Assembly: GCF_009828925.2 (NCBI RefSeq)
Contig: NZ_WUTY02000001.1
Location: 3,440,492-3,504,491 of the forward strand
DNA from: Methylicorpusculum oleiharenae
Lineage (GTDB): Bacteria; Pseudomonadota; Gammaproteobacteria; Methylococcales; Methylomonadaceae
Length of the DNA stretch: 64,000 bases
Direction of reading: 5' to 3'
The translations under genes and the position numbers were made by a program. The notes beneath the pieces were generated by a model. The model had not been told where the DNA came from. It worked only from the letters and a program-made list of their open reading frames with translations, and made no database searches. This document shows positions 18,073 through 27,114 of the stretch, in pieces. The stretch's first letter is position 1, and every line of letters begins with the position of its first letter.

Positions 18073-19788
18073 TTAATCGGCCAGTTTCTTTTTAAGCCAG
18101 TCGACCAGACCTTCCATCGGTACCTCGATACTGGCCTGATCGGTCCGGCCCTGATATTCGACATGTCCTGAATCCAGGCCGCGATCGCCGATGACTATGC
18201 GATGCGGTATCCCTATCAGTTCCATATCCGAAAACATAAAGCCGGCCCTCACTTTACGGTCGTCAAACAGCACTTCGATACCCGCAGCCAGCAAATCTTG
18301 ATACAACGCTTCTGTTTTTTCGCGTAAACGTTCTGATTTATGCATGTTCATCGGGCACAACGCTACTTGAAACGGGGCTAAATTCATCGGCCAAATGATG
18401 CCTTTGTCATCGTGGTTTTGCTCAATAGCAGCCGCTACAATACGGGAAATGCCAATGCCGTAGCAGCCCATGATCATGGTTTGATTTTTCCCGGCTTCGT
18501 TTATGATGGATGCTTTCATCGCCTCACTGTATTTGGTGCCTAATTGAAAAATATGGCCAACTTCAATGCCGCGCGCAATGGTTATTGACCCATGACCATC
18601 CGGACTCGGGTCACCTTCACAAATCATTCTCAAATCAGCGATTGTCTCAGGAAGCGGAAGGTCTCTTTCCCAATTTACGCCCTGATAATGTTTGTCATCC
18701 TGATTGGCACCACAGATAAAATCAGACATCGCTATCACGCTGCGATCCGCGATTATCTTCATGTTCAGATTGATAGGACCGATTGACCCCGGATTGCAAC
18801 CACAGGACTTGATTATCTGTTCGTCTGTCGCCATTTCCATTGGGCTTAATACGCCCGTAATTTTTTGTGCTTTAACGGTATTCAGTTCGTGATCGCCCCT
18901 GATCAGCAAAGCGAACAAAGCGCCTTCTTCCTCACCTTTTATAATAAGTGTTTTAAGACATTGTGAAGCAGGCACATTGAAAAACCGACTGACTTCTTCA
19001 ATGGTTTTTTGCTGCGGTGTATCGGTCAATGCCATGGCTTGAGAGGGCGGGTTTCTGGGTTCAGCAGGGGCAAGCGCCTCTGCTTTTTCAACGTTTGCGG
19101 CGTACTGACTTTCAGTTGAAAAGGCGATGGCGTCTTCGCCTGAGTCGGCTAATACGTGAAACTCATGGGATACCGCACCGCCAATGGATCCGGAATCGGC
19201 AATTACAGCTCTAAAGCCTAAGCCCAAACGTTTAAACAGGTTGGTGTAGGCCTGATACATTTGATCATAAGTTTCCTGCAACGAGGCTTCATCCAAATGA
19301 AACGAATAGGCATCTTTCATGATGAATTCGCGTGAACGCATCACTCCGAATCTCGGCCTGATTTCATCTCTGAACTTGGTTTGAATCTGGTAATAAGTAA
19401 TGGGTAATTGCTTGTAACTTTTTATTTCATTGCGGGCCAGATCGGTAATGATTTCTTCATGCGTCGGTCCCAGGCAGAAATCGCGTTTGTGACGGTCTTT
19501 AAGTCTGGCCAATTCGGGACCGTATTTTTCCCAGCGTCCGGTTTCCTGCCATAATTCGGCTGGTTGAAGGGCGGGCATCAAAACTTCAAGCGCTCCGGCT
19601 TTTTCCATTTCCTCGCGGGTATATTGCTCGACTTTGCGCATAACGCGCAGTCCCAACGGTAACCAGGAGTATAAGCCTGCTGCTAATTTGCGGATCAGAC
19701 CCGCTCTGATCATCAGCTTATGGCTGACTATTTCTGCATCGGCAGGTGTTTCTTTTACAGTATTCAGTGGAAATTGTGATGTACGCAT
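18073..19788 (-). CDS. proS: prolyl-tRNA synthetase
   Basis: A 571-residue class II aminoacyl-tRNA synthetase, the usual length for the bacterial type with an inserted editing domain. Motif 2 region [19 protein letters not shown] (near 145-160), LGPTHEE (about 106-112) and a motif 3-like [10 protein letters not shown] near 440 are visible. The insert between about 225 and 400 (including [10 protein letters not shown]) corresponds to the YbaK-like editing domain that hydrolyses Ala-tRNAPro. The C-terminal anticodon-binding domain ends the protein. It charges tRNAPro with proline in the cytoplasm. It stands alone as a housekeeping gene, downstream of a histidine kinase gene on the same strand. 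Confidence 0.96.
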   Translation of the reverse strand: MRTSQFPLNTVKETPADAEIVSHKLMIRAGLIRKLAAGLYSWLPLGLRVMRKVEQYTREEMEKAGALEVLMPALQPAELWQETGRWEKYGPELARLKDRHKRDFCLGPTHEEIITDLARNEIKSYKQLPITYYQIQTKFRDEIRPRFGVMRSREFIMKDAYSFHLDEASLQETYDQMYQAYTNLFKRLGLGFRAVIADSGSIGGAVSHEFHVLADSGEDAIAFSTESQYAANVEKAEALAPAEPRNPPSQAMALTDTPQQKTIEEVSRFFNVPASQCLKTLIIKGEEEGALFALLIRGDHELNTVKAQKITGVLSPMEMATDEQIIKSCGCNPGSIGPINLNMKIIADRSVIAMSDFICGANQDDKHYQGVNWERDLPLPETIADLRMICEGDPSPDGHGSITIARGIEVGHIFQLGTKYSEAMKASIINEAGKNQTMIMGCYGIGISRIVAAAIEQNHDDKGIIWPMNLAPFQVALCPMNMHKSERLREKTEALYQDLLAAGIEVLFDDRKVRAGFMFSDMELIGIPHRIVIGDRGLDSGHVEYQGRTDQASIEVPMEGLVDWLKKKLAD

Positions 19789-19883
19789 CTCGTTGAGGGA
19801 TTTTTAATAAAAAAACACATTTTATAGAGTTATAACCCGATAAGTCATCCTGCTTTTACTGATAAACCAATTCGAGCTTAGTT

Positions 19884-22067
19884 TCAAGCTGTCGTTTGAT
19901 TCTCAATAGGAAGAGTTACCGTAAAAATACTGCCGGTTCCCAACTCACTTTGAACAGAGATGCGTCCATTCATGATTTTCAGCAGTTCTTTGGTAATAGT
20001 CAGTCCTATCCCTATGCCTTCTTGAATTGCGTCATGATTATTCAATTGGATAAATGGTTCAAAAATTCTATCCATATCTTCCTGCGCAATGCCATAGCCG
20101 GTATCGGCTACGGTCAGATAAAGTTCGTTTTCCGAGGCATCCACAATAAATTGGATCTGACCATTTTCGGTGTATTTGAAGGCATTATTGAGCAAATTAC
20201 ATAAGATTTGACGGATACGTTTTTCATCACCTTGGAGTTTGGCGGGTGCATTATTAATTGTTGTGATTAATTCCAGATGTTGTTTTTCTGCAATCAGTTG
20301 ATAAATCGCATTGATATCATTGACAAAAGCCGTAAAGTCAAAAAGTCCGTTAACAACCTTGGTGTTGTTGGTTTCGATTGCCGTAAAATCAAGTATATCG
20401 TTGATTAAACCGAGCAAATCCTGACTGCATTGCCTGATGATATTGATGTGTTGTTTTTCGTTATCACTCAAATCCGTATTGTTTTGAAGCAATTGTGTGA
20501 ATCCCATGATGCCGTTTAAAGGTGTCCTCAATTCATGGCTGATTTTTGCGAGAAAATGATTTTTTGCAGTATTCGCATTTTCGGCTGTATTTTTGGCTTT
20601 CAATAAATCGCGGGTTCTTTCATTCACAATGCTCTCTGTGATGGCATGACGCCCGGTTAGCGCCAGCAATCCAACGCCCATAACACTTATAAAAAATAAA
20701 CCGCACGTAAGATACCACCACAACGACCAATGGTATTGAGCGTGAATATGGCTTTTGTCATGAAAAAAATTGACCAGCCAGTTTTGATCAGCCAATTTAA
20801 ATTCATGCTGAATCTGTCGGTCAATTGACTGGTTTTTTGCAAGCGCATGAACATTGATGACCCCAATTTTTTTATCAAGTACATCTATGCTGATATGTAT
20901 CCCTTCCGTCATTAATCCGGTAAAAGCAGAATCCAGCAACTCAGGCAGCATAACCATCGAAAGGGCTACACCGATCAGAGCCTTTTTATTAGTGTTTGAA
21001 TTGTTATAGACAGGGGTCAGAATAACCACTTGTTCATCGATAAATTTAATTAACGCTGCCGGATTTTTTGCTGATTCAAATGGGCTGAAAAACTTAAAGT
21101 ATGAGTTCGGGTCATTGAGTACGGTGGAAAAAAAATCACGGCTATTTTCTGGTTCAACTAATTGGGGAATCAGACTTTTAATTTCTGATCCTTGCGAAGC
21201 TATTGAAAATAATGCCAAGGATTTAAGTTCATGATACTGTTGAAAAAAAGAGTGCGTAAAAAATGAGAAACCGGCTTGATCAAATGGTGAAGTGCTTACT
21301 GCAAATAAGTTGCGCATTCCGTAAACAATTTGCAAATGATTGTTAAGGCGTTCATTAATCAATTTGACTAACGAAAGGGTTTGACTCTCAAATTCTTTTG
21401 CATGTCTTCGGTTTTCATCCTCCTGTATAAAAAGAAAACTGCCTGAAACAATGAGAAAACTAAGCAATAAAGGCGTGCCAACAGTATTTAACCGGGATCG
21501 CCAAATTGAGTGAGATTTGGCAAATAAAATAAGGGCAAGCGGAGTAAAAACCAATACGCCTATGGTGTCGCCGACCCACCAGCTAAACCAGTTAAACGGA
21601 ATATCTGCAGGAAAGATAACCTTCATGCTGACCATTAGCGAAATACCTAGGGTTGCCGGAATCAGGCAACTGACAGGTCCACCCAACGTAAAAAATAAAA
21701 CAATCTTTTGGGTTTCGAGTAATGGATTCGGTAAACCAATAAGGTGCTTGATTAACCTGTAGCCTGTGTAAGCGCAGGCAGTTGCGCCTATTCCTGTGCC
21801 TGTATAAATCAGACAAGCATGAGGGCTGAAACCAAACGCCCAGGCACTGATAGAAAAATTGCCCAGAAAAATACCGGGCAGCACCCGAGGTCCTTTTAGA
21901 ACTATCGCCGCCAAAGCGATACCGGCCGGGGGCCAAACGGCGCCTGCATTGCTGGGGGGGACTGCCAATTCAAGGCCTATTAAACCCAGAATGAAATAAG
22001 CGCACATTACGAAGATGATTAAAACACAGGTATGGAAGATATCCACCGGATTAAATCGTAACGTCAT
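19884..22067 (-). CDS. membrane sensor histidine kinase with MASE1-type input domain
   Basis: A 727-residue protein. Residues 1 to about 215 form several membrane segments with AVPPSNAGAVWPPAGIALA, the hallmark of MASE1 sensor domains. A periplasmic domain (about 230-430) resembling CHASE follows, then a membrane helix, the dimerisation/phosphoacceptor box with His511 in ISHELRTP, and an ATPase domain with NLLNNAFKYT (about 624-633), DTGYGI and GIGIGLTI. There is no receiver domain and no response regulator gene adjacent, so it is an orphan kinase here. The ligand is unknown. It is encoded upstream of proS on the same strand, with a divergent YihY gene. Confidence 0.9.
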   Translation of the reverse strand: MTLRFNPVDIFHTCVLIIFVMCAYFILGLIGLELAVPPSNAGAVWPPAGIALAAIVLKGPRVLPGIFLGNFSISAWAFGFSPHACLIYTGTGIGATACAYTGYRLIKHLIGLPNPLLETQKIVLFFTLGGPVSCLIPATLGISLMVSMKVIFPADIPFNWFSWWVGDTIGVLVFTPLALILFAKSHSIWRSRLNTVGTPLLLSFLIVSGSFLFIQEDENRRHAKEFESQTLSLVKLINERLNNHLQIVYGMRNLFAVSTSPFDQAGFSFFTHSFFQQYHELKSLALFSIASQGSEIKSLIPQLVEPENSRDFFSTVLNDPNSYFKFFSPFESAKNPAALIKFIDEQVVILTPVYNNSNTNKKALIGVALSMVMLPELLDSAFTGLMTEGIHISIDVLDKKIGVINVHALAKNQSIDRQIQHEFKLADQNWLVNFFHDKSHIHAQYHWSLWWYLTCGLFFISVMGVGLLALTGRHAITESIVNERTRDLLKAKNTAENANTAKNHFLAKISHELRTPLNGIMGFTQLLQNNTDLSDNEKQHINIIRQCSQDLLGLINDILDFTAIETNNTKVVNGLFDFTAFVNDINAIYQLIAEKQHLELITTINNAPAKLQGDEKRIRQILCNLLNNAFKYTENGQIQFIVDASENELYLTVADTGYGIAQEDMDRIFEPFIQLNNHDAIQEGIGIGLTITKELLKIMNGRISVQSELGTGSIFTVTLPIENQTTA

Positions 22068-22348
22068 AATGAATTGAGTGAGGTATGAAAAACCCTGATT
22101 GTGCTTGACCTGAGTGACTTAATGTCAAGCCGATACTGCGTTGATATTCAATTTTAATATTCTACACTCAAAACTTAGCAATCTATTGAATACATGTTAA
22201 CGTCATAGATCCAGATGGCCGTTCAGGTTATCGGTTAACATTCACTTTTATGTTTATGAACTGAGCCTTCATTTTGGGAATACCCGATTTGCTCTCTTTT
22301 TCAGGAAGATATCTTAACTCTATTCTTAACGCTTCAAATACCAAAAAA

Positions 22349-23677
22349 ATGAATCAAAAAACTCATTATTTTGGACTCTTTGCGGAGTCCACTTTGATCA
22401 ACTGGCATCAAAAGGGCTTTGTTAATTGGCTGCTTTCATTAAAATTCCTGCTTTTTCGATCCGTCAAAGGATTTGTTGCCGATTTTTGTCCTTTACATGC
22501 CTCAGCGCTCACGTTGTACAGTCTATTATCGATTGTACCTGTGTTTGCTTTATTGTTCGGAGTAGCCAAAGGTTTCGGCTATGAAATTCATCTAAAACAG
22601 CGATTGCTAGAACAGGTGCCTAATCAGGAAACGATGCTGTTGCAAGTTTTGGGGTTCGCAGAAAATATATTGGCAGAAACCAAAGGGGGGCTCATTGCCG
22701 GAATAGGTATTGTTGTTCTTGTATGGTCCGGCGTAAAAGTGATGAGTAATATTGAGGATGCTTTTAATGCCATTTGGAAACTTAAACAATCCAGGCCGCT
22801 GCAAAAAAAGTTGACTGACTATATTTCGTTCATGTTTTTAGCTCCGGTATTAGCTCTTTCGGCCAGCAGTATGACTATTTTTTTAAAAACACATATTTTA
22901 GACTGGCTTGCCACTTATTACCTGCCTGAGTTGGGCGTGGCTCTGATTACCTGGATTTTCGGTCTGTCGCCCTTGGTCATCATGTTTATTTTGTTTACTA
23001 GCCTTTACCTGTTTATACCGAACCAAAAAATTGCTTTAAAGTCCGCTATGTTGGGCGGTATTCTTGCCAGTTTGCTTTACCAGATTTTGCAATGGAGTTA
23101 TTTGTCATTACAAATCGGCGTGTCAGGCTACAATGCAATTTATGGCAGTTTTGCCGCTTTACCCTTGTTTCTCATTTGGTTACAAGCGGGCTGGATGATT
23201 GTGCTGTTTGGCTGCGAAGTCGTTTTTTTTCATCAAAATCCAGACGATGAACACTTAACAACCGGTTCATTGAGTGTCAATCTGGAAAAAGCAATTGCCT
23301 TACAACTAACCCGGCTCATTTTGCTAGCCTTTATTGAACGAGACCCGCCTTATTCGATTGATCAACTTGCTGAAGCATTAAAAATACCTCCCGGTACCAT
23401 TAAAGAGTTGCTGACCAAACTGATCCATGCGCGATTGATTGTTGAGCTAAAGACCGAGGTGGGACGCGCCGCTGTTTTTCAACCCGCCATGGAAAGCACC
23501 CAGCTTACGGTTGCACATGTTCTGGAGGCTATTGATAGCCAGGGAGTCAATGAACTGCCGGAAATGAGGCATGTCAAGGGCGCAATGCAGTTTATCAGGC
23601 AAGTTCAACAACAATTCAGTCAAAATACCCAACATCTGCTGGTTAGAGATTGGCAAAATCATGATCAAGAAAAGTAA
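22349..23677 (+). CDS. YihY/BrkB family inner-membrane protein
   Basis: About 442 residues from ATG 22349; a TTG at 22274 would add 25 residues of no recognisable kind. CPLHASALTLYSLLSIVPV is the family signature, followed by about six membrane segments including YGSFAALPLFLIWLQAGW. A cytoplasmic C-terminal part after residue 300 contains a winged-helix-like region (SIDQLAEALKIPPGTIKELL), found in many gammaproteobacterial members. The function of the family is poorly defined. The old name ribonuclease BN is not supported. The gene is divergent from the histidine kinase. Confidence 0.85.
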   Translation: MNQKTHYFGLFAESTLINWHQKGFVNWLLSLKFLLFRSVKGFVADFCPLHASALTLYSLLSIVPVFALLFGVAKGFGYEIHLKQRLLEQVPNQETMLLQVLGFAENILAETKGGLIAGIGIVVLVWSGVKVMSNIEDAFNAIWKLKQSRPLQKKLTDYISFMFLAPVLALSASSMTIFLKTHILDWLATYYLPELGVALITWIFGLSPLVIMFILFTSLYLFIPNQKIALKSAMLGGILASLLYQILQWSYLSLQIGVSGYNAIYGSFAALPLFLIWLQAGWMIVLFGCEVVFFHQNPDDEHLTTGSLSVNLEKAIALQLTRLILLAFIERDPPYSIDQLAEALKIPPGTIKELLTKLIHARLIVELKTEVGRAAVFQPAMESTQLTVAHVLEAIDSQGVNELPEMRHVKGAMQFIRQVQQQFSQNTQHLLVRDWQNHDQEK

Positions 23678-23758
23678 ACTTCATTACATCCTGACTGTTT
23701 ACCAACTATTATTGAGTCAGTTTCAGTGTTAACTATTTTTTCGTAATTCTATTCACCT

Positions 23759-23779
23759 CCCCCCTTTTTCAAAGAGGGG
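23759..23779. repeat. C-rich/G-rich hairpin repeat
   Basis: A CCCC(C)TTTTTC...AAAGAGGGG hairpin in the gap between the YihY and PilZ genes. The same sequence type recurs as a pair of hairpins at 58521-58593. It may act as a terminator for the YihY gene, but lacks a clean T-run directly after the stem. Confidence 0.5.
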
Positions 23780-23820
23780 ACTGAATAGTTATATTTTTCT
23801 TTATAGGCATGTAAGGCTTT

Positions 23821-24087
23821 ATGACAAATGATACCAATAGAAGGAGGCATGCCAGGTTAGTCCATCGGGCATTGGTCAAGGTGACTTATTCCTCCGGCAA
23901 TTCTGCACAACTTAAAATGAATGATTTTTCAGAGAGTGGTTTGTTTATTTTTTGTCCAACCGAATTGCCTCAGCTGGGTGAATTAATGAGTGTGCAAACA
24001 CTGGAACTGGATGACGCGCCAGTATTGAAAACCAAAGTAGTCAGGTTAATACCGGGCAAAGGCTTTGCTCTGGAATTTATCCTTTAA
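23821..24087 (+). CDS. PilZ domain protein (cyclic-di-GMP receptor)
   Basis: An 88-residue single-domain protein. Both c-di-GMP-binding signatures are present: the N-terminal arginine cluster RRRHAR (7-12) and the D/NxSxxG motif, here D35-x-S37-x-x-G40 in NDFSESGLF. PilZ proteins bind the second messenger and act on partner proteins controlling motility, secretion or polysaccharide synthesis. No partner is adjacent: the symporter gene downstream is convergent and only 7 bases away. Given the EPS loci and two c-di-GMP riboswitches in the window, a surface-lifestyle role is plausible. Confidence 0.85.
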   Translation: MTNDTNRRRHARLVHRALVKVTYSSGNSAQLKMNDFSESGLFIFCPTELPQLGELMSVQTLELDDAPVLKTKVVRLIPGKGFALEFIL

Positions 24088-24094
24088 AAGAAGA

Positions 24095-25363
24095 TCATTC
24101 GGAATTTAATTCACTGTTTTGATAAACCTTTTTATCCAGGGTTTTCTCACTACCTGAAACGATACAGGTTACTACTGCATCTCCGTTGACATTGACAACA
24201 GTTCTTATCATATCCAGCAAGCGGTCTATGCCTATTATCAAGCCGATTCCTTCTACAGGCAGGCCGACCTGATTTAATACCATGGCGAGCATGATCAAGC
24301 CGACACCGGGAACTCCGGCTGTGCCAATTGAGGCCAGTAAGGACATGCCGATTACGGTTAAATACTGTTCTAAAGTCAGCGAAATATGATAAACATTGGC
24401 AATGAAAACAGTGGCGACACCCTGCATGATTGCAGTTCCATCCATGTTAAACGTAGCCCCTAATGGAATGGTAAACGATGCCGTGCCGGTATGAACTCCC
24501 AGTTTTTTTTCCACGGTTTGCAAGGTAACCGGCAGGGTGGCGTTGGAACTGGCTGTGCTGAATGCAAAAAGATAAACAGGACGCATTTTCTTCAAAAAAA
24601 TCCAGGGGCTCAGTCGCGTGTTGACATACAGCAGCAGATTCAGCGTGACGATGGAATGCAGGAGCAAACAAGCAATCACGGTGAGCGCATAGCCGAGCAT
24701 GGGCATGATGAGGGTTAAACCCTGTTCGGAAAATGTTTTTGCCATCAGGCAAAAAACACCCAACGGAGCGAAGCGCATGACTAGCGTAACCAGTGACATC
24801 ATTACCTCGTTGACCATTGACACATAACCGGCCAATTTTTTACCGGTATCTCCGGTTTTTAACATGGCAATGCCGAAGAACAGAGAAAAACAGATGATTT
24901 GCAGCATTTCCCCCTCAGCAAATGCTTTAACCGGATTGCCGGGTACCAGATTAATCAATACTTCATTCAGAGAAGGGGCGGGCGGCGGAGTAAAAGCCGT
25001 GTGATTGATGACGGTCTCAAAGTTTTGCCCGGGTGAAACTATCGCTGCAATCGCCAAAGCCATCGAAACGGCCAAAGCGGTAGTCAGCAAATACCAAAAA
25101 ATGGTTTTACAACCTATTCTTCCAACGGCACCGGCATCCCCGATGGCATTAACGCCCTCAATCAGCGAAAAAGTGACCAGAGGCACCACCAGCATTTTTA
25201 AAGCATTGATGAATAGTGCCCCCGATACATAAAAAAAGCCGTTAACCACATAGGTAGCCACAAAAGAGTGATCGATTGCAAAGTTATTGATCAGTGATCC
25301 GATAAGAAGGCCCAACCCCATACCGATCAGGATTTGTGTGGTAAGCGGAAGCGGTCGTTTCAT
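24095..25363 (-). CDS. dicarboxylate/amino acid:cation symporter (DAACS family)
   Basis: A 422-residue transporter of the GltP/DctA type with eight membrane segments and two re-entrant loops. Family motifs are clear: ALKMLVVPLVTFSLIEG early, a serine-rich AFSTASSNATLPVT hairpin near 270, NMDGTAIMQG (the cation/substrate-binding NMDGT) near 310 and a final DRLLDMIRTVVNVNGDA segment. It imports C4-dicarboxylates or acidic amino acids with protons or sodium. Substrate choice between glutamate and dicarboxylate cannot be settled by eye. It stands alone. Confidence 0.93.
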   Translation of the reverse strand: MKRPLPLTTQILIGMGLGLLIGSLINNFAIDHSFVATYVVNGFFYVSGALFINALKMLVVPLVTFSLIEGVNAIGDAGAVGRIGCKTIFWYLLTTALAVSMALAIAAIVSPGQNFETVINHTAFTPPPAPSLNEVLINLVPGNPVKAFAEGEMLQIICFSLFFGIAMLKTGDTGKKLAGYVSMVNEVMMSLVTLVMRFAPLGVFCLMAKTFSEQGLTLIMPMLGYALTVIACLLLHSIVTLNLLLYVNTRLSPWIFLKKMRPVYLFAFSTASSNATLPVTLQTVEKKLGVHTGTASFTIPLGATFNMDGTAIMQGVATVFIANVYHISLTLEQYLTVIGMSLLASIGTAGVPGVGLIMLAMVLNQVGLPVEGIGLIIGIDRLLDMIRTVVNVNGDAVVTCIVSGSEKTLDKKVYQNSELNSE

Positions 25364-25482
25364 GGTTTAGCCTTAAGAGTGAACGAACTGCCATTATGCA
25401 TGGGCTGCAGGAATTATCGATAGAGTTTGCGTAAACGGTGCCAAACCCATTTCATAAAGCACTGTTCGCCTCAGGCAGAAGT

Positions 25483-25511
25483 GTCATCCCGGCAGAGATT
25501 GCCGGGATGAC
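25483..25511. repeat. perfect REP-like palindrome
   Basis: GTCATCCCGGCA, loop GAGAT, TGCCGGGATGAC: a 12-bp perfect stem with a 5-base loop. It is related to the hairpins at 17945-17967 and inside both MITE copies. Confidence 0.75.
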
Positions 25512-25615
25512 GGCAACTATTAATTCAAACACAGTTCCCAAACAAGCCTGGACAATCCTATAAAAACTGGGAAACTTCAGTTTAGTTATGCTTGTCTTGC
25601 CGAGTAATAATAGGA

Positions 25616-25773
25616 CCTGATTAGCAAGATGTTTTCAGCTCAATCCATAAGCCCGTCATGCCCGTCTGGAAACGGGCATCCAGTGCCAAGTATGGTAAGC
25701 TTCGAGCTATCCCTGTGACCTGGATTCGCTTGCGCGGTCTGACGGCTCCGGCAATCCCTGCCGGAATGACGCG
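25616..25773. mobile_element. truncated inverted copy of the 17.5-kb MITE
   Basis: Read on the minus strand, this segment matches the 17506-17664 part of the MITE almost base for base, for example GCGTCATTCCGGCAGGGATT, AGCGAATCCAGGTCACA and ATGCCCGTTTCC. Its low-coordinate end keeps the CCTGATTAGCAAG terminus. The other end lacks the terminal inverted repeat and stops one base short of the mfnB stop codon. It may form the transcript end of the cofactor operon. Confidence 0.8.
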
Positions 25774-25774
25774 C

Positions 25775-26455
25775 TCATAGCTTTTTAATAAGTGAACAAA
25801 TTGCTTTAATCGCCGATTCGTCCAGTTCTCCGGTTCTTTTTTGCTGGGAACATAGCGCGCCGCGAAAGCCCAAATAATCGGGTTTTAATGACTTTAATGC
25901 AGGAATATCGGCAACTCGCAGTGAGCCCGCCAACCCGCATATAAGATGGTTAGCGGCGGCTTGTTCGACAAAGTTTTGAATGCTTTTTTGCGGCATCATA
26001 TCGGTTAGTGAACCTTTCTGTTTATCCATCGTATCCAGCATCACACCGCGAAATCGAGCGGACTTTATTTTGCTTAAGATGCCGAGTTCAGGTTGCGTAT
26101 CCGCAAATAAAACAGCAATCATGTTGATCCCGGCATTGCCTAGGTCAGCCAGCGCATCAAGAGTTGCGTTCCAGTCGCCACCTGGAAAAAAACCGATTTT
26201 AACAAAGTCGACGCCCGTTTCAGCTTTGGCAAGAACGGCGGAAAAAATAGTCTGTGGGTGCATGGGCAAATCGCCGATGGTCGCACTGATCTGGCGTTGA
26301 CCATTGATGGCTTTGACTATCGTTTTTATGCTTTCTATCTCAAGGTCACCGAGTGCACCTTGGGCCGGGTCTTTGAGGTCAATAATATCAACTTCGTACT
26401 GAAGCGCCTGTAATGCCTCTTGCAGATGGGTGACACTGGCTAGCATTCCGGTCAT
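25775..26455 (-). CDS. mfnB: (5-formylfuran-3-yl)methyl phosphate synthase, MfnB/DUF556
   Basis: A 226-residue (beta/alpha)8-type protein. DIIDLKDPAQGALG (Lys28) and GVMLDTMDKQKGSLTD contain the two lysines that, in the archaeal enzyme, form the Schiff-base active site making the furan precursor of methanofuran from glyceraldehyde-3-phosphate. GLAGSLR and LGFRGALC are further conserved blocks. In methylotrophs the homologue belongs to the C1-cofactor gene set. Its ATG overlaps the stop of the DUF447 gene as ATGA. An internal ATG three codons later is an alternative start. Expected role: methanofuran-like cofactor synthesis for the formyltransferase/hydrolase complex. Confidence 0.88.
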   Translation of the reverse strand: MTGMLASVTHLQEALQALQYEVDIIDLKDPAQGALGDLEIESIKTIVKAINGQRQISATIGDLPMHPQTIFSAVLAKAETGVDFVKIGFFPGGDWNATLDALADLGNAGINMIAVLFADTQPELGILSKIKSARFRGVMLDTMDKQKGSLTDMMPQKSIQNFVEQAAANHLICGLAGSLRVADIPALKSLKPDYLGFRGALCSQQKRTGELDESAIKAICSLIKKL

Positions 26456-27015
26456 GGTTTACTCTCTTGCTGGTATTGAGCGATGGCCTCCATCAGCCAT
26501 TGCCACGCTTCTAATTCAACCGGCCCTGCCGTTTTTTCAAGACCTATGCGTAAATAATCGAGTTCGCTTTCAATTTTTTGATGAGTCAATCTATCAAGCC
26601 GGCTGACCAGTATTGCTGCTTCAAGAACGGCGTATTGTGCTCGGTTGAATCCCGTAAACGGTCTGTGATTGACAGTATGTAAGGCCTGACAGAATAATTT
26701 CGGACGAACGGGGTCATCTTCCACGCGCAGTAACTTAACTTCAGAGTGGGCGAGGGTGTTTTCGAGGACGTGACCTGTGACTTTTTCCGCCATTTTTAAG
26801 GGCCAATTGCGGCGTCCGGTTAAACAGCCTGCAAATATGCGCACATCATCGCTGAAATTGATGATGGCCGTTTGCGTTGACAGCAAATTCGTCAAAGTTG
26901 TAGAAGGTCGAAAAGGCAAAATAATGAACAGATCATCCTGTTTATGGATACCCATAGGAGCGATATGGACTTCGCCTGAGCAATTTTGAGTCGTGACGAT
27001 GGTTTCAAAAATCAT
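26452..27015 (-). CDS. DUF447 family protein of the C1-cofactor cluster
   Basis: A 187-residue protein with the beginning IFETIVTTQNCSGEVHIAPMG, a flavin-reductase-like split-barrel pattern, and FNRAQYAVLEAAILVSRLD, which is characteristic of DUF447 proteins. Homologues are found in archaea and in H4MPT-using methylotrophs beside genes for methanopterin or methanofuran synthesis. The exact reaction is unknown to me. It is coupled to mfnB by a 4-base overlap and follows the DHPS-like gene after a 99-base gap. Confidence 0.8.
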   Translation of the reverse strand: MIFETIVTTQNCSGEVHIAPMGIHKQDDLFIILPFRPSTTLTNLLSTQTAIINFSDDVRIFAGCLTGRRNWPLKMAEKVTGHVLENTLAHSEVKLLRVEDDPVRPKLFCQALHTVNHRPFTGFNRAQYAVLEAAILVSRLDRLTHQKIESELDYLRIGLEKTAGPVELEAWQWLMEAIAQYQQESKP

Positions 27016-27114
27016 AATTCGAAGTAAGTACTATCGTTAGCCATCAAAACGTTAAGCGTTGTGATGTTTTGGAGAAAATAATCAAGGAGAGCTTAACCTG
27101 CCACGTTTTTAGCT

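Larger units (their letters stand above)
25364..25774. other. repeat-filled intergenic region
   Basis: These 411 bases between the symporter and mfnB genes contain no gene. They hold a REP-like hairpin (25483-25511) and the truncated MITE relative (25616-25773). The rest shows no recognisable signal. Confidence 0.7.

Noticed and set aside
17862-18171. Overlapping open frames of 87-100 codons on both strands between the MITE and proS
   Set aside because: They lie across a REP-like hairpin and repeats, overlap the 3' end of proS in other frames, and have no protein-like composition.
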